This document shows, piece by piece, positions 1 through 8,007 of a DNA stretch of 59,180 nt. Every line of letters begins with the position of its first letter. Positions within the stretch are counted from its first letter, which is position 1. The notes under the pieces were generated by a model. It saw only the letters and a program-made list of their open reading frames with translations. It was not told the DNA's origin and made no database searches. Source of the DNA: Hyphomicrobiales bacterium (GTDB taxonomy: Bacteria; Pseudomonadota; Alphaproteobacteria; Rhizobiales; JAJFHC01); NCBI GenBank assembly GCA_021775835.1, contig JAJFHC010000156.1, positions 1 to 59,180 of the forward strand. Direction: 5' to 3'. The position numbers and the translations under genes are program-made.

Positions 1-779
1 ATGGACGGGTGCCGTGCCCCCAGAGGGCCTGGCACAACGCCTTCGGCCAAATACCGCCCGATCGCGTTCTCGAGGATCGCCACCTGGCAGTCGAGCATAC
101 CGACGTCGACCATCGTGCCCCGACCGGTTCGCTCACGGTCGATGACAGCCGCCAGGATACCCGACGAGCCGAACAGTCCCGCCGTGATATCGCCAACTGA
201 ACTGCCGACGCGGGTCGGCGGCGCATCGGGGTGGCCGGTCACGCTCATGATGCCGCCCATGCCCTGAACCACCATGTCGTAGGCCGCCCGGTTCTTGTAC
301 GGCCCGGTTTGCCCGAATCCGGAAATCGCGGCATAGATCAGCCTGGAATTCAGCTCCTGCAGACGGTTCCAGCCATAATCGAGCTTGTCCATGGTGCCGG
401 CACGGTAGTTTTCCACCAGGATGTCCGCCTTGGCCACCAGCCCTTCGAATATTTCGCGATCAGCATCGGACTTCAGATCCAGGGCAATACTCTCCTTGCC
501 CCGGTTCAGGGACATGAAATAGGCAGACGTGCCGTTGACGAACGGCCCAAAATGACGGGCATCGTCGCCGACTTCGGGAACTTCGATCTTGATCACGCGG
601 GCTCCGAGGTCGGCAAGCACCATCGTTGCATAAGGCCCTGCCAGGACCCGCGACATATCTATCACGAGCAGGCCGTCGAGCGGTCCGGACCGGTTTGTGT
701 CCAGATCGGGCATTACGCCGGCATGATCGCCGTCCCCGCCTGTTGTAAAACCTGCTTGTTGAAATTCATCTCGGTTCAT
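1..779 (-). CDS. CaiB/BaiF family CoA-transferase, 3' end cut by window edge
   Basis: The minus strand is open from an ATG at 779 to the window edge, giving about 259 residues of the N-terminal part of a family III (CaiB/BaiF) CoA-transferase. These enzymes move CoA from one acyl-CoA to a free carboxylic acid. Visible family features are the RVLAGPYATMVLADLGA segment near residue 44, the NRGKESIALDLKS motif, and VGDITAGLFG, which carries the aspartate position that forms the acyl anhydride. The ATG overlaps the end of the upstream dctM remnant, so the gene probably sat behind a TRAP transporter for its acid substrate. The acid is not identifiable. The C-terminal third lies outside the window. 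Confidence 0.88.
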   Translation of the reverse strand, partial: MNRDEFQQAGFTTGGDGDHAGVMPDLDTNRSGPLDGLLVIDMSRVLAGPYATMVLADLGARVIKIEVPEVGDDARHFGPFVNGTSAYFMSLNRGKESIALDLKSDADREIFEGLVAKADILVENYRAGTMDKLDYGWNRLQELNSRLIYAAISGFGQTGPYKNRAAYDMVVQGMGGIMSVTGHPDAPPTRVGSSVGDITAGLFGSSGILAAVIDRERTGRGTMVDVGMLDCQVAILENAIGRYLAEGVVPGPLGARHPS

Positions 780-1075
780 AGCACCGGCCCCATCATCAAA
801 TCCGGCAGCCAGGTGGCCAGGCCGGGGAAACACAAAGGAGTATTGTACCAAAGACCATGCACAACATGAAAGGGCGCGCACCCTTGAGGACTATCCCCAG
901 TGGAATGTCAGGCACGATACCGTTGATGACATAGAGGTTGAGGCCAACCGGAGGTGTAATCAGGCCGATCTCCATCTTGATCGTGAAGACGACAGCAAAC
1001 CTTTAAGGGTCGAATCCGGCCTGAGTGTTGATCGGCAGCGGGATGGGTGCTGTCATCAGGATCACGACCTGAACT
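776..1075 (-). pseudogene. C-terminal remnant of a TRAP large permease (DctM)
   Basis: Reading the minus strand down from about 1075 gives roughly 95 codons matching the end of DctM permeases: VVILMTAPIPLPINTQAGF, then an in-frame TAA, then FAVVFTIKMEIGLITPP and VGLNLYVINGIVPDIPLG. About 20 codons before the end the frame is lost; restoring one base would give a normal LATWLPDLMM-type tail ending at the ATG of the CoA-transferase. The N-terminal three quarters are missing, and the CBS gene ends right beside the break. One stop, one frameshift and a large truncation make this a dead gene. Sequencing error cannot explain the truncation. Confidence 0.75.
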
Positions 1076-1086
1076 ACTCTCATTTC

Positions 1087-1521
1087 TCAATGATTGGCAA
1101 CCGCGAAGTCACGCAGAACATTCGCTTCGAGCTGCAACTCATCAAGGCGGTGTTTCACCACGTCACCGACGCTGATGATGCCCACCAGCTTTGCGCCGAC
1201 CTGTACCGGAAGATGCCGGATGCGGCGTTGGGTCATGGTCTTTGCGACATCCGAAATATTGTCCTCAGGCGAACAGGTGACCACTGTTGTCGTCATCAGA
1301 TCAGACACCAGCATGGACATGAGTCCTGTGCCATACTCGGCAAGCCCGAACGCAATGTCACGCTCGGAAATAATGCCGTCGACGGCCTCGCCATCCTGGC
1401 TGACGATCATCGCTCCCACACGGGCGGCCCTCAGACGGTGAGACAGCAGATCAATCGTGTCGCCCGGCGGCACGGACATGACCTTTCCACCTTTGGTTTT
1501 CAGAATCTCCGAGACTTTCAT
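1087..1521 (-). CDS. CBS-domain pair protein
   Basis: A 144-residue protein made of two CBS domains and little else, a common small alphaproteobacterial family thought to sense adenine nucleotides or NAD. The first CBS runs roughly over residues 8-62 (with DGIISERDIA) and the second over 75-130 (with VGIISVGDVVKHRL). The start was set at ATG 1521 because AAGGAAGG lies just upstream and MKVSEILKTKG is the usual beginning; an earlier in-frame start at 1566 would add 15 unlikely residues. It ends beside the dctM remnant, and its promoter must lie in the gap above 1521. Its partner or regulated process is not evident. Confidence 0.88.
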   Translation of the reverse strand: MKVSEILKTKGGKVMSVPPGDTIDLLSHRLRAARVGAMIVSQDGEAVDGIISERDIAFGLAEYGTGLMSMLVSDLMTTTVVTCSPEDNISDVAKTMTQRRIRHLPVQVGAKLVGIISVGDVVKHRLDELQLEANVLRDFAVANH

Positions 1522-1846
1522 GGCGTGAATCCTTCCTTTGAAAATACTCGCTACAGCGAAGGACACGTCGATACGGCCGTCTGAGAGCCCTTTGGGAAGC
1601 TGCTCAAAAAGTTGACCTCACTGCCAGCAAGGCCCCAGCCCGGGTTGAGTGTTGCAACAGGGGTTGCCACCAAGGCAACACTCAAATCCAGATCAATGTT
1701 ATCAAGTGTCCACGAACATTGAAACAGCAATGCCGGACGAGCCCTCGTTCAGACCGTTCTTGACCGGCGCTGCTTAGTTCACGACAGGCGGTCGAACGTA
1801 TGAAAGTAGGTCTCGCGCCAGGCATGAATGGCCAGGAACCACTGCT
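1522..1846. other. 325-bp intergenic region, no gene seen
   Basis: No credible coding sequence is seen between the deacetylase end and the CBS start. The stretch should hold the CBS promoter, though no clear -35/-10 pair is visible. Its main structure is the inverted repeat at 1645-1685, listed separately. Confidence 0.6.
1645..1685. repeat. 11-bp perfect inverted repeat with a competing inner hairpin
   Basis: TTGAGTGTTGC at 1645-1655 is exactly complementary to GCAACACTCAA at 1675-1685, with a 19-nt loop. A second hairpin, GTTGCC (1663-1668) with GGCAAC (1674-1679), uses part of the same right arm, so the two cannot form together. No U-run follows on either strand, so it is not a textbook terminator. 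It may be an operator, a factor-dependent terminator or a small structured RNA. Confidence 0.5.
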
Positions 1847-2587
1847 TCAGGAAAACGAACCGTAGCTGGTTTTGGAACCATCGCTGCGAAACAGTGTGGA
1901 AGGCGAATCGAAAGATAACGGTGACGAAGAGTAGTAGGGTTCGCCATATTCGGCATTGATCATGGCGCCGAAGTGCCTGCCCCGGGCGTCCAGTGAACGC
2001 AGAAACCGGCCGTCGCTGAGAGCCGTCACCGCCCCGTCATCCACGTCCGGCACACAGAATTGGCTTCGATAGGTTGCGACGAGCTCTCTGTATTCAGTCC
2101 ACACTGCGGTCACATCGAACACCAGGCTAGGCGAGAACGGCTGATGGATGCAGTAATGGAGCAGGCGTTCAATCCGGTGCGGCGTGCCGGTGCCCACCTT
2201 CGCGACACCTGAAAAGAATACCGCCCGCTTGATCAGACGAGCCGCTTCTTCATGATCGGGGTGACGGTCCTCGAAATGGGGAGCAAGCACAAGCCGCGGC
2301 TGCAGTTCACGCAGGCATGAGATGACGCCGGCTTCATGGTCCGGAACCATGCCAATCCGCGTGTCTGGGAAACCCAGACCTATCCTTGTCGTCAAGCCCA
2401 ACTGTTCTGCAGCGGCAGTCTTCTCCCGATGCCGGACGGACGGCGTCCCCCGCGTGGATTTCTCGCCTTCGCTGAGATCGACAATGGCGGTCCTTAGTCC
2501 TTGCCGGGCGGCGAGCAGAAGCAGGCCGCCACAGCCGATTTCGGCATCGTCGGGATGGGGAGAAAAAGCAAGAAGGTCAATTGACAT
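1847..2587 (-). CDS. PIG-L family deacetylase, BshB1-like
   Basis: A 246-residue zinc deacetylase of the LmbE/PIG-L family. Zinc-binding motifs are PHPDD at residues 10-14 and HPDH at 109-112. The segment DLSEGEKSTRGTP (37-49), followed by an R..E...AA..LG pattern, closely resembles the BshB1 signature that I recall as DLTxGELGTRGTP. BshB enzymes remove the acetyl group from GlcNAc-malate in bacillithiol synthesis; related MshB and Mca act on inositol-linked thiols. It is the last gene of a four-gene operon and lies 36 bp after the BshC-like gene. Chemistry (GlcNAc-type deacetylation) is likely; the exact substrate is inferred from its neighbours. Confidence 0.85.
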   Translation of the reverse strand: MSIDLLAFSPHPDDAEIGCGGLLLLAARQGLRTAIVDLSEGEKSTRGTPSVRHREKTAAAEQLGLTTRIGLGFPDTRIGMVPDHEAGVISCLRELQPRLVLAPHFEDRHPDHEEAARLIKRAVFFSGVAKVGTGTPHRIERLLHYCIHQPFSPSLVFDVTAVWTEYRELVATYRSQFCVPDVDDGAVTALSDGRFLRSLDARGRHFGAMINAEYGEPYYSSSPLSFDSPSTLFRSDGSKTSYGSFS

Positions 2588-2623
2588 CCGGTTTGTAACG
2601 CCCGTTTTACGTGGCCAACGCAG

Positions 2624-3757
2624 CTAAACCCTGTTTCCGCAAAGGTAGGCGTAAAGCAGGCTGTCGAACTGCCCTGGAAAAACCTCCAAATCGGCCGGCA
2701 CCAGGACAGGACACGGAACCATGCTCAAGACCTCTCGCATTGCCGTATTGAGGACCAGCATGTAAAGCGCGGAACTCTTGCCCGCGACCATGCCACTATA
2801 AAGATCATTGACCAGCACGGGCAATGAAATGTCCGGACTCCACTGAACGTTTCGGTCGAGTGCTTCCATTGTCAGGACTGTCTGCCCAAGTTCAAATCGG
2901 TGTTCACCACCACCACTATCTGTCGCACAGGCAAGTTTCGTGCATCCGTCAGTTTCCAGACGCAGCCGCAATCGCCTGCCATCCACCGGGCATTTCATGA
3001 ACAGAGGCAGATAGTCCGCGGGCAACGGCTTGATCTGGGGATCGATGTCAAGTGCGCGAAGCAGCCGGATGCGCGTATTGACGACGTCGACGAACTGCCT
3101 TTGCCCGTTCAATATTGTCTCCAGAGCGGTGTGAAGCATACGGGATGCAATAAGATTCGAAACCAGGATAGGACGCGGTTCGAACGACAAGGTTTCGGCA
3201 AACAGAAAACCGGAAACGGCAAGGCTCAGATCTGCCAGCGTTCCGCCTGAATCCAGGATCGGTATCAACCGTTCAAACCGCTCCAGCCTGGTTCCCTGAT
3301 CTCCAGGCATCTGGACAACCACATGCCGCATTCGGCTCAAGGCATCGTGGATACGATCCCTATCCAGCGCGATGAACCGGGTCTCATGACGTTCGCAACC
3401 GCCTGGCGCCAGCCGCACCGGCACTTTACCGTGACCCCCGGGCAGGTAGAGTCTTAGGCCAAGTTTGTCGGAAGCCGCTCGATCGGTATCGATCCAGATG
3501 AAATCGGACCGCACATTCGACATCCGGTCATCAAGGTCTCGCATGGCCTGCAGCTTGGCGACAACAGACGACTGGAAATCAAGATAGGTCTGCTGATGGA
3601 CATATACCGGCAGGTTGTCTTGGCCGGTCTGTGCGGCTTCGCCGAACCGCGGAGGAGAGAGCAGCGCGGAAAATCTTTCCGCATCGTCGAAAATCATCTC
3701 TTTTTCAAGCAGCGCCCTGCCCGCTCGGGTCGATCGCAGAGCTATCAAGTCGCGCAT
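2624..3757 (-). CDS. Divergent BshC-like protein (putative cysteine-adding enzyme core)
   Basis: A 377-residue protein with no obvious close family, but its blocks fall in the order of BshC, the enzyme proposed to join cysteine to GlcN-malate. With the start at 3757 these are QQ at 55-56 after a beta strand, FIWID (86-90) where BshC has FWVAGED, DPQIKPLPADYLPLF (239-253) then GRRLRL (260-265) where BshC has xPQ...NLF...GRR, and SPDISLP (307-313) with CPVLVP (349-354) where BshC has SPNVxxRP and PxxxPR. The conserved Arg and GPxE residues are lost, and the usual C-terminal coiled coil of about 150 residues is absent (BshC is about 540). Its ATG overlaps the GT4 stop as TGATG; another in-frame ATG exists at 3775. 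The alignment was made from memory. Confidence 0.65.
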   Translation of the reverse strand: MRDLIALRSTRAGRALLEKEMIFDDAERFSALLSPPRFGEAAQTGQDNLPVYVHQQTYLDFQSSVVAKLQAMRDLDDRMSNVRSDFIWIDTDRAASDKLGLRLYLPGGHGKVPVRLAPGGCERHETRFIALDRDRIHDALSRMRHVVVQMPGDQGTRLERFERLIPILDSGGTLADLSLAVSGFLFAETLSFEPRPILVSNLIASRMLHTALETILNGQRQFVDVVNTRIRLLRALDIDPQIKPLPADYLPLFMKCPVDGRRLRLRLETDGCTKLACATDSGGGEHRFELGQTVLTMEALDRNVQWSPDISLPVLVNDLYSGMVAGKSSALYMLVLNTAMREVLSMVPCPVLVPADLEVFPGQFDSLLYAYLCGNRV

Positions 3758-4977
3758 CAGACCGGCGCGCGCCATTTCCTGCGCGCCCGTTCGGCTGTTT
3801 CAGAATAAAGATCTTCATACTGACCAACCACACGAGACTCTCGTAACCGCGCAGCTTGGCGAAGGGCGGCCGCACGCATTTTATCCAGTTTCACCGGCGC
3901 ATCCAGCAGCGACAGCACCCGGGAAGCAGTCCTCTCAACCGCGCGCGGCTCGAACAGAATGCCGGAAACATCATCCTCCATCAGTTCGGGAACGCCTCCA
4001 ACCGCCGTTGCCACGACCGCCAGGCCGCTGGCCATAGCTTCAAGCACCGCCAGACCGAAACTTTCCTGATTGCTGGTCGACAGAAAAAATGTGGCCTGTT
4101 GAAAATACATTGCCGGATCCGGACACACTCCAAAGTAACGAACAGCCGCCTTCGCTGGCGATCCATCGAGCATTGTTCTCAGGGCCGGAAGTTCGGGTCC
4201 ATCGCCAACCAACCAGAGCTCTGCCTCGTTTTTTTCATAGATCCGGAGGAAAAGCCTGGCCAGAAGATCGACATCCTTGACCGCTCTGAAGTTGGAAATG
4301 TGAAGAAAGACCGGTTTCCCCTCCGCTCCCTTCCGCGGGCAGGTTGCCTCACCGTCGGGTTGGCCCGTCCAAGGCCAATCATCTTCGACGAAATTGGGTA
4401 TGACACGAGGGGCCGGCCTCTCTGGCAGCAGGCGGTGGGAAAGTCCGTACATGAAACCCGACACTGTGGTCAGGTCTCCGGCGGCGGCAAGATCCCGGTC
4501 AAGCGACGCCAGGGCACTGGTGTCCTCGAGACAGCTTGTCAGGTCTGTGCCATGAAGGGTGCCGACCGTAACAGGCATCCGGTCACTCAGTCCCAAGGCG
4601 ACCTGACGCAGAATACCGGCGAATGGCAGAGCGTAGTGAAAATGCAGAACGTCCAAAGATTGTCCCAGTAGTCGTTCCTTCAACATGAGCGCAAAATCGT
4701 TCCGGTCAATGTCCGTCCAGTCGCGGTAAAACGAACCGGACCTGGAGTCATCGTGCCGTTCGCCTCGGCAGGCATGTCGTTCGATATCCGGATTCAACGT
4801 CCAAGGCGGAACTTCGTAGGAAAACATGTGAACACCATGACCCCGTTTCGACAGTGCGTTGGCGAGACGGCATGCAACCCGCGTGCTGCCGCCCAGCGTG
4901 CCATGGCAGATCTGGCCGACGAGCAGTCTGCGTCCCAGTGATGGGTCATCGAGTTCCGCGTCCAAAAGCTTGTTCAA
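3757..4977 (-). CDS. GT4 glycosyltransferase, BshA-like
   Basis: A 406-residue GT-B fold glycosyltransferase. Several blocks match BshA, which makes GlcNAc-malate from UDP-GlcNAc and L-malate: GGS (29-31) in the first loop, HFHYALP (112-118), TLHGTD (140-145), SNFRAVKD (228-235), LVGDGPE (256-262) and ESFGLAVLEAMA (305-316) for nucleotide-sugar binding. BshA has HYAxPH and SNFRKVKR, so a few acceptor-side residues differ. The start is a TTG at 4977 overlapping the ATP-grasp stop as TTGA, with GGGGCGGGA just upstream. The alternative is an ordinary polysaccharide GT4 enzyme; the flanking deacetylase and BshC-like gene argue against that. Confidence 0.8.
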   Translation of the reverse strand: MNKLLDAELDDPSLGRRLLVGQICHGTLGGSTRVACRLANALSKRGHGVHMFSYEVPPWTLNPDIERHACRGERHDDSRSGSFYRDWTDIDRNDFALMLKERLLGQSLDVLHFHYALPFAGILRQVALGLSDRMPVTVGTLHGTDLTSCLEDTSALASLDRDLAAAGDLTTVSGFMYGLSHRLLPERPAPRVIPNFVEDDWPWTGQPDGEATCPRKGAEGKPVFLHISNFRAVKDVDLLARLFLRIYEKNEAELWLVGDGPELPALRTMLDGSPAKAAVRYFGVCPDPAMYFQQATFFLSTSNQESFGLAVLEAMASGLAVVATAVGGVPELMEDDVSGILFEPRAVERTASRVLSLLDAPVKLDKMRAAALRQAARLRESRVVGQYEDLYSETAERARRKWRAPV

Positions 4978-5954
4978 TCCCGCCCCATTTCACGAACCAG
5001 ACATCGGCGCAATGCGCTGACATAAAACTGAAGTATCCACGATTGCCGGGAAGTGAGAAACCAGGACTTTAACAAATCCCAGTGTTCGGACAGGTATTTG
5101 TTGTAATTGGCGAACGGCGCATGCGGTGTCAGCCCGGACGCTGGGTAGATTGTAATCTCTCCACCGTACAGACGGTCGCCGTTCGACAGGAAGTCAAACC
5201 GGGCATAATCCACACCCGCGCTCAGTACACGCGCATGGTCAAGGGCTTCTTGATAGATTTCAGGAATGTTGAAACCCTCCGGCAGCGCTGTATTTCGACC
5301 GTCTCCCGTCCAGACCTTCTCGATGGCTTTCCACCGGCTACCGTCCGGTCTGAAATACCCCTTCTGTTCTTTTCCTGTCTTGTTGTCTCGGATTACTTCG
5401 ATGAACAGGGGTTGCTCGTCGACGGCATGAACGGAAATATCGAACAAATCGCCTTTCTGGCGCGTGGTGATAAATTTCTCGACAAAGAGTTTTCTCTCCG
5501 CATGTGTATAGGCCCACTCAAATTTTTGCTCGCCGAACGGCCTTTCCATCCAGGCATTGATCTGGTCCAGCGGCAATGGCTCCTGGCCGCCGACATTGCC
5601 GTGAAAGACATTCATGTCTGAACCATGGTTTGCCTTGATAACCACAGGCAGTGCCAGCACATCGTCCGGTATTTTCGACGCGTCCCGTCCGATCCACAAC
5701 ACCTTCGCCACATCAAGGTCCGGGCAGCGCTGCGCCAACAGGTCTTTGGTCGCCAGTTTGTCCGAAAAAGTCACAAACAATGGATTGTGGTCAAAGATTT
5801 TCCGCCAGAACATTTTTTCATTGTATCGCCTGGGCAAGGCAACATTCGGATAGTAGCCGACCTCACGCCGGAACAGCATGACATTGCGAGGGTATCGGAG
5901 GTAGGTAAGAAAATTCACCAACCAGAATATCGATCTATCGAACACGAGTTTCAC
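4974..5954 (-). CDS. TupA-like ATP-grasp protein
   Basis: A 326-residue member of the ATP-grasp family typified by TupA of teichuronic acid clusters. It shows RYNEKMFWRKIFDHNPLF and SDKLATK near the N-terminus, VVIKANHGS for ATP binding, FVEKFI, and VDYARFDFLSNGDRLYGGEIT with the metal-binding acidic residues near the C-terminus. ATP-grasp enzymes activate a carboxylate as an acyl phosphate and join it to an amine or other nucleophile; the substrates of this subfamily are largely unknown. It is the first gene of the operon, so it could add an amino acid to the GlcN conjugate made by the next genes. Two relatives lie at 56.7-58.9 kb. Confidence 0.85.
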   Translation of the reverse strand: MKLVFDRSIFWLVNFLTYLRYPRNVMLFRREVGYYPNVALPRRYNEKMFWRKIFDHNPLFVTFSDKLATKDLLAQRCPDLDVAKVLWIGRDASKIPDDVLALPVVIKANHGSDMNVFHGNVGGQEPLPLDQINAWMERPFGEQKFEWAYTHAERKLFVEKFITTRQKGDLFDISVHAVDEQPLFIEVIRDNKTGKEQKGYFRPDGSRWKAIEKVWTGDGRNTALPEGFNIPEIYQEALDHARVLSAGVDYARFDFLSNGDRLYGGEITIYPASGLTPHAPFANYNKYLSEHWDLLKSWFLTSRQSWILQFYVSALRRCLVREMGRD

Positions 5955-6198
5955 AGACGTCTGGCAAGGGTCAAGAGAGAGAGAGACTCTTCAAGGACCA
6001 GGAGAGTACAGAACAGACTATCTTTTCGTGCGGCATCATTGGCGAAGAATGGCACGGAATGACCTTCAGGCCGGACTGGACTGCCAAGAGGCCATTCGCT
6101 GCGTTCGGTTTGGTTGTTTGTCATTGTGTGCCATTATGCTTATGCCATCATGAAATTCTACAAGAGATACCCGCAGTTGCCGGGATGAAAGTACAACA

Positions 6199-7740
6199 TT
6201 GAGGATAATTCTAGCCGCCGCGATCCTGTTGGTCTCGATGGGCCTGGCCCAGGCCGGAAAACGCGTTGCGCTGGTCATAGGCAATTCCGACTACGAAGCG
6301 ATCTCACGCCTGAGCAACCCGAGCAACGATGCCCTGCTGATCGCATCGACCCTGAATGACGTCGGTTTTGAAGTCGTGGCGGCAATCGACGTCAACCGCC
6401 GTGAAATGGGTCGTGCCGTGAAGAAATTCGGCAAAGCCCTGAGGCAGGCGGGAAAGGATGCGGTCGGGTTATTCTACTTTGCCGGTCACGGCATTCAGGC
6501 GCAGGGCGTCAACTACCTCATTCCCCTGGCAGCACAGATTGAAGACGAAGCGGATCTCGATCTCGAAGCCATCAGTGCCTCCGATGTCCTGCGCCAGATG
6601 GAAACGGCCGGCAATGGCCTCAACATCGTCATTCTGGACGCCTGCCGCAACAACCCGTTGAAGGGCGTCACCCGTTCCAGCAGACGCGGGCTGGCTCGGA
6701 TCACGGCAGTTTCCGGATCACTGATCGCATTTGCTGCAGCACCGGGACAGGTCGCTTTTGATGGTCGCGGTGGCAATTCTCCATTTACAACAGCGCTTGC
6801 CAAAACGATCCGCGAACCGGGCCTAGCCGTCGAGCATGTCTTCAAGCGGGTGCGCGTCACGGTTGAAGAGGTTACTGGTGGTGCGCAGACACCTTGGGAA
6901 GAATCGTCTCTGCGCGGCGATTTCTATTTCGTACCGGAAGCAGCCGATCCCGAAACCGGTCTCGATGTGACGCCCAGGAAGGACAAGACGCTGGAGGTGG
7001 CAGCCCTCACACCGGCAACGTCGGAAGATCTGTTGTCACAGACAACACAACGCGGCGCTACAACCGATGGCTCCGCGCTGGAAGAACCGGAAGACCTGTC
7101 TGGGCAATCCTCACAGTATGCTTCACTGGCTGAGAGTTCAGCCCCCGATACGGCCGCAGAAATGGTGGCCTTGGGCCGCCGATACGAGACCGGCGAAGGT
7201 GTCGTGCAGAGCTATCTCAAGGCGGCACGCTGGTACCGCGAAGCCGCCAACAGCGGTCATGCGGAAGCGAAATACCGGCTCGGGGTTTTGTACTATCGCG
7301 GTCTCGGCGTCGGGCGAAGCTGGACGGAAGCATCGATTCATATTCTCGATGCTGTCGCACTCAATCATGACCCCGCCGTCAAGTCGTTGATCAGGGCTGA
7401 TACGCGTCCCGATCAAGAGTTTCTCAAGGCGGTCCAGAGGCGTCTGAAAACCCTGGGGCTTTATCGCGCCAGGATCGACGGCAAATGGGGACCTGGCAGC
7501 CGCAACGCCGTTCTGGCCCACGCGGGTCGCCTCGCCGTGCCCGACAAGACCGAGACGCTGTCACCACCAAAACGCCGGACGAAGACCAAGCCGAAGAAGA
7601 CACACAAGCAGCGGAAGACACAATCGGGCAAGACCCTCGGCACCGGTTGTGGCAAGTGCTGGAGACAAAACGACCTCAAACTAAGGCGTGTTTGCGGCTA
7701 CCAGTACCGGACGCTGAAAGCCAACAATCAGTGTCGTTGA
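6199..7740 (+). CDS. Exported caspase-like (C14) protein with Sel1 and peptidoglycan-binding-like regions
   Basis: A 513-residue protein beginning at TTG 6199 with a signal peptide (cleavage probably after AQA, residue 19). The only nearby upstream ATG (6185) stops at once. The caspase fold follows, with catalytic His97 in YFAGHG and Cys149 in DACRNNP. Residues of about 313-390 contain Sel1-type repeats (AARWYREAANSGHAEAKYRLG), and about 408-435 resemble a peptidoglycan-binding repeat (LKTLGLYRARIDGKWGPGS). The end is Lys/Arg- and Cys-rich. Such proteins are bacterial metacaspase relatives whose targets are mostly unknown. It diverges from the BshA-like operon across 244 bp and stands alone. 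Confidence 0.85.
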   Translation: MRIILAAAILLVSMGLAQAGKRVALVIGNSDYEAISRLSNPSNDALLIASTLNDVGFEVVAAIDVNRREMGRAVKKFGKALRQAGKDAVGLFYFAGHGIQAQGVNYLIPLAAQIEDEADLDLEAISASDVLRQMETAGNGLNIVILDACRNNPLKGVTRSSRRGLARITAVSGSLIAFAAAPGQVAFDGRGGNSPFTTALAKTIREPGLAVEHVFKRVRVTVEEVTGGAQTPWEESSLRGDFYFVPEAADPETGLDVTPRKDKTLEVAALTPATSEDLLSQTTQRGATTDGSALEEPEDLSGQSSQYASLAESSAPDTAAEMVALGRRYETGEGVVQSYLKAARWYREAANSGHAEAKYRLGVLYYRGLGVGRSWTEASIHILDAVALNHDPAVKSLIRADTRPDQEFLKAVQRRLKTLGLYRARIDGKWGPGSRNAVLAHAGRLAVPDKTETLSPPKRRTKTKPKKTHKQRKTQSGKTLGTGCGKCWRQNDLKLRRVCGYQYRTLKANNQCR

Positions 7741-8007
7741 GTTTCATACCCCACCCGCTCGGTGTGGCATCGACAATCACCGGACCCTATTGCCCGCAGA
7801 CGCATCAGGATGCCTGAATTCGTCAATTCGAATAGCTGATGTCGAATTTTCGATTATTCAGGATACCAAATCTACGCGATCATACTTTTTGAGATAGCAT
7901 GCCGACGGCCAATTTTCGCGAGCTGTTTCCTGTGGGAAATTTGCCCGGGACGGCTTTTTGTTCGATCCCAATCCATTTGCGATTGGTATGTCCTGGGAGG
8001 GAAGAAA

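Noticed and set aside
231..869. Long plus-strand open frame at the left end
   Set aside because: It is the antisense of the CoA-transferase, whose family motifs read clearly on the minus strand.
1774..1910. Minus-strand stretch after the deacetylase stop reading KQWFLAIHAWRETYFHTFDRLS in another frame
   Set aside because: It looks slightly protein-like, but no family is recognised, no start is supported, and the deacetylase already has a complete end.
1847..5954. Simple exopolysaccharide gene cluster
   Set aside because: A TupA-like ATP-grasp and GT4 would fit, but no polymerase, flippase or second glycosyltransferase is present, while BshB1- and BshC-like blocks are. Not excluded.
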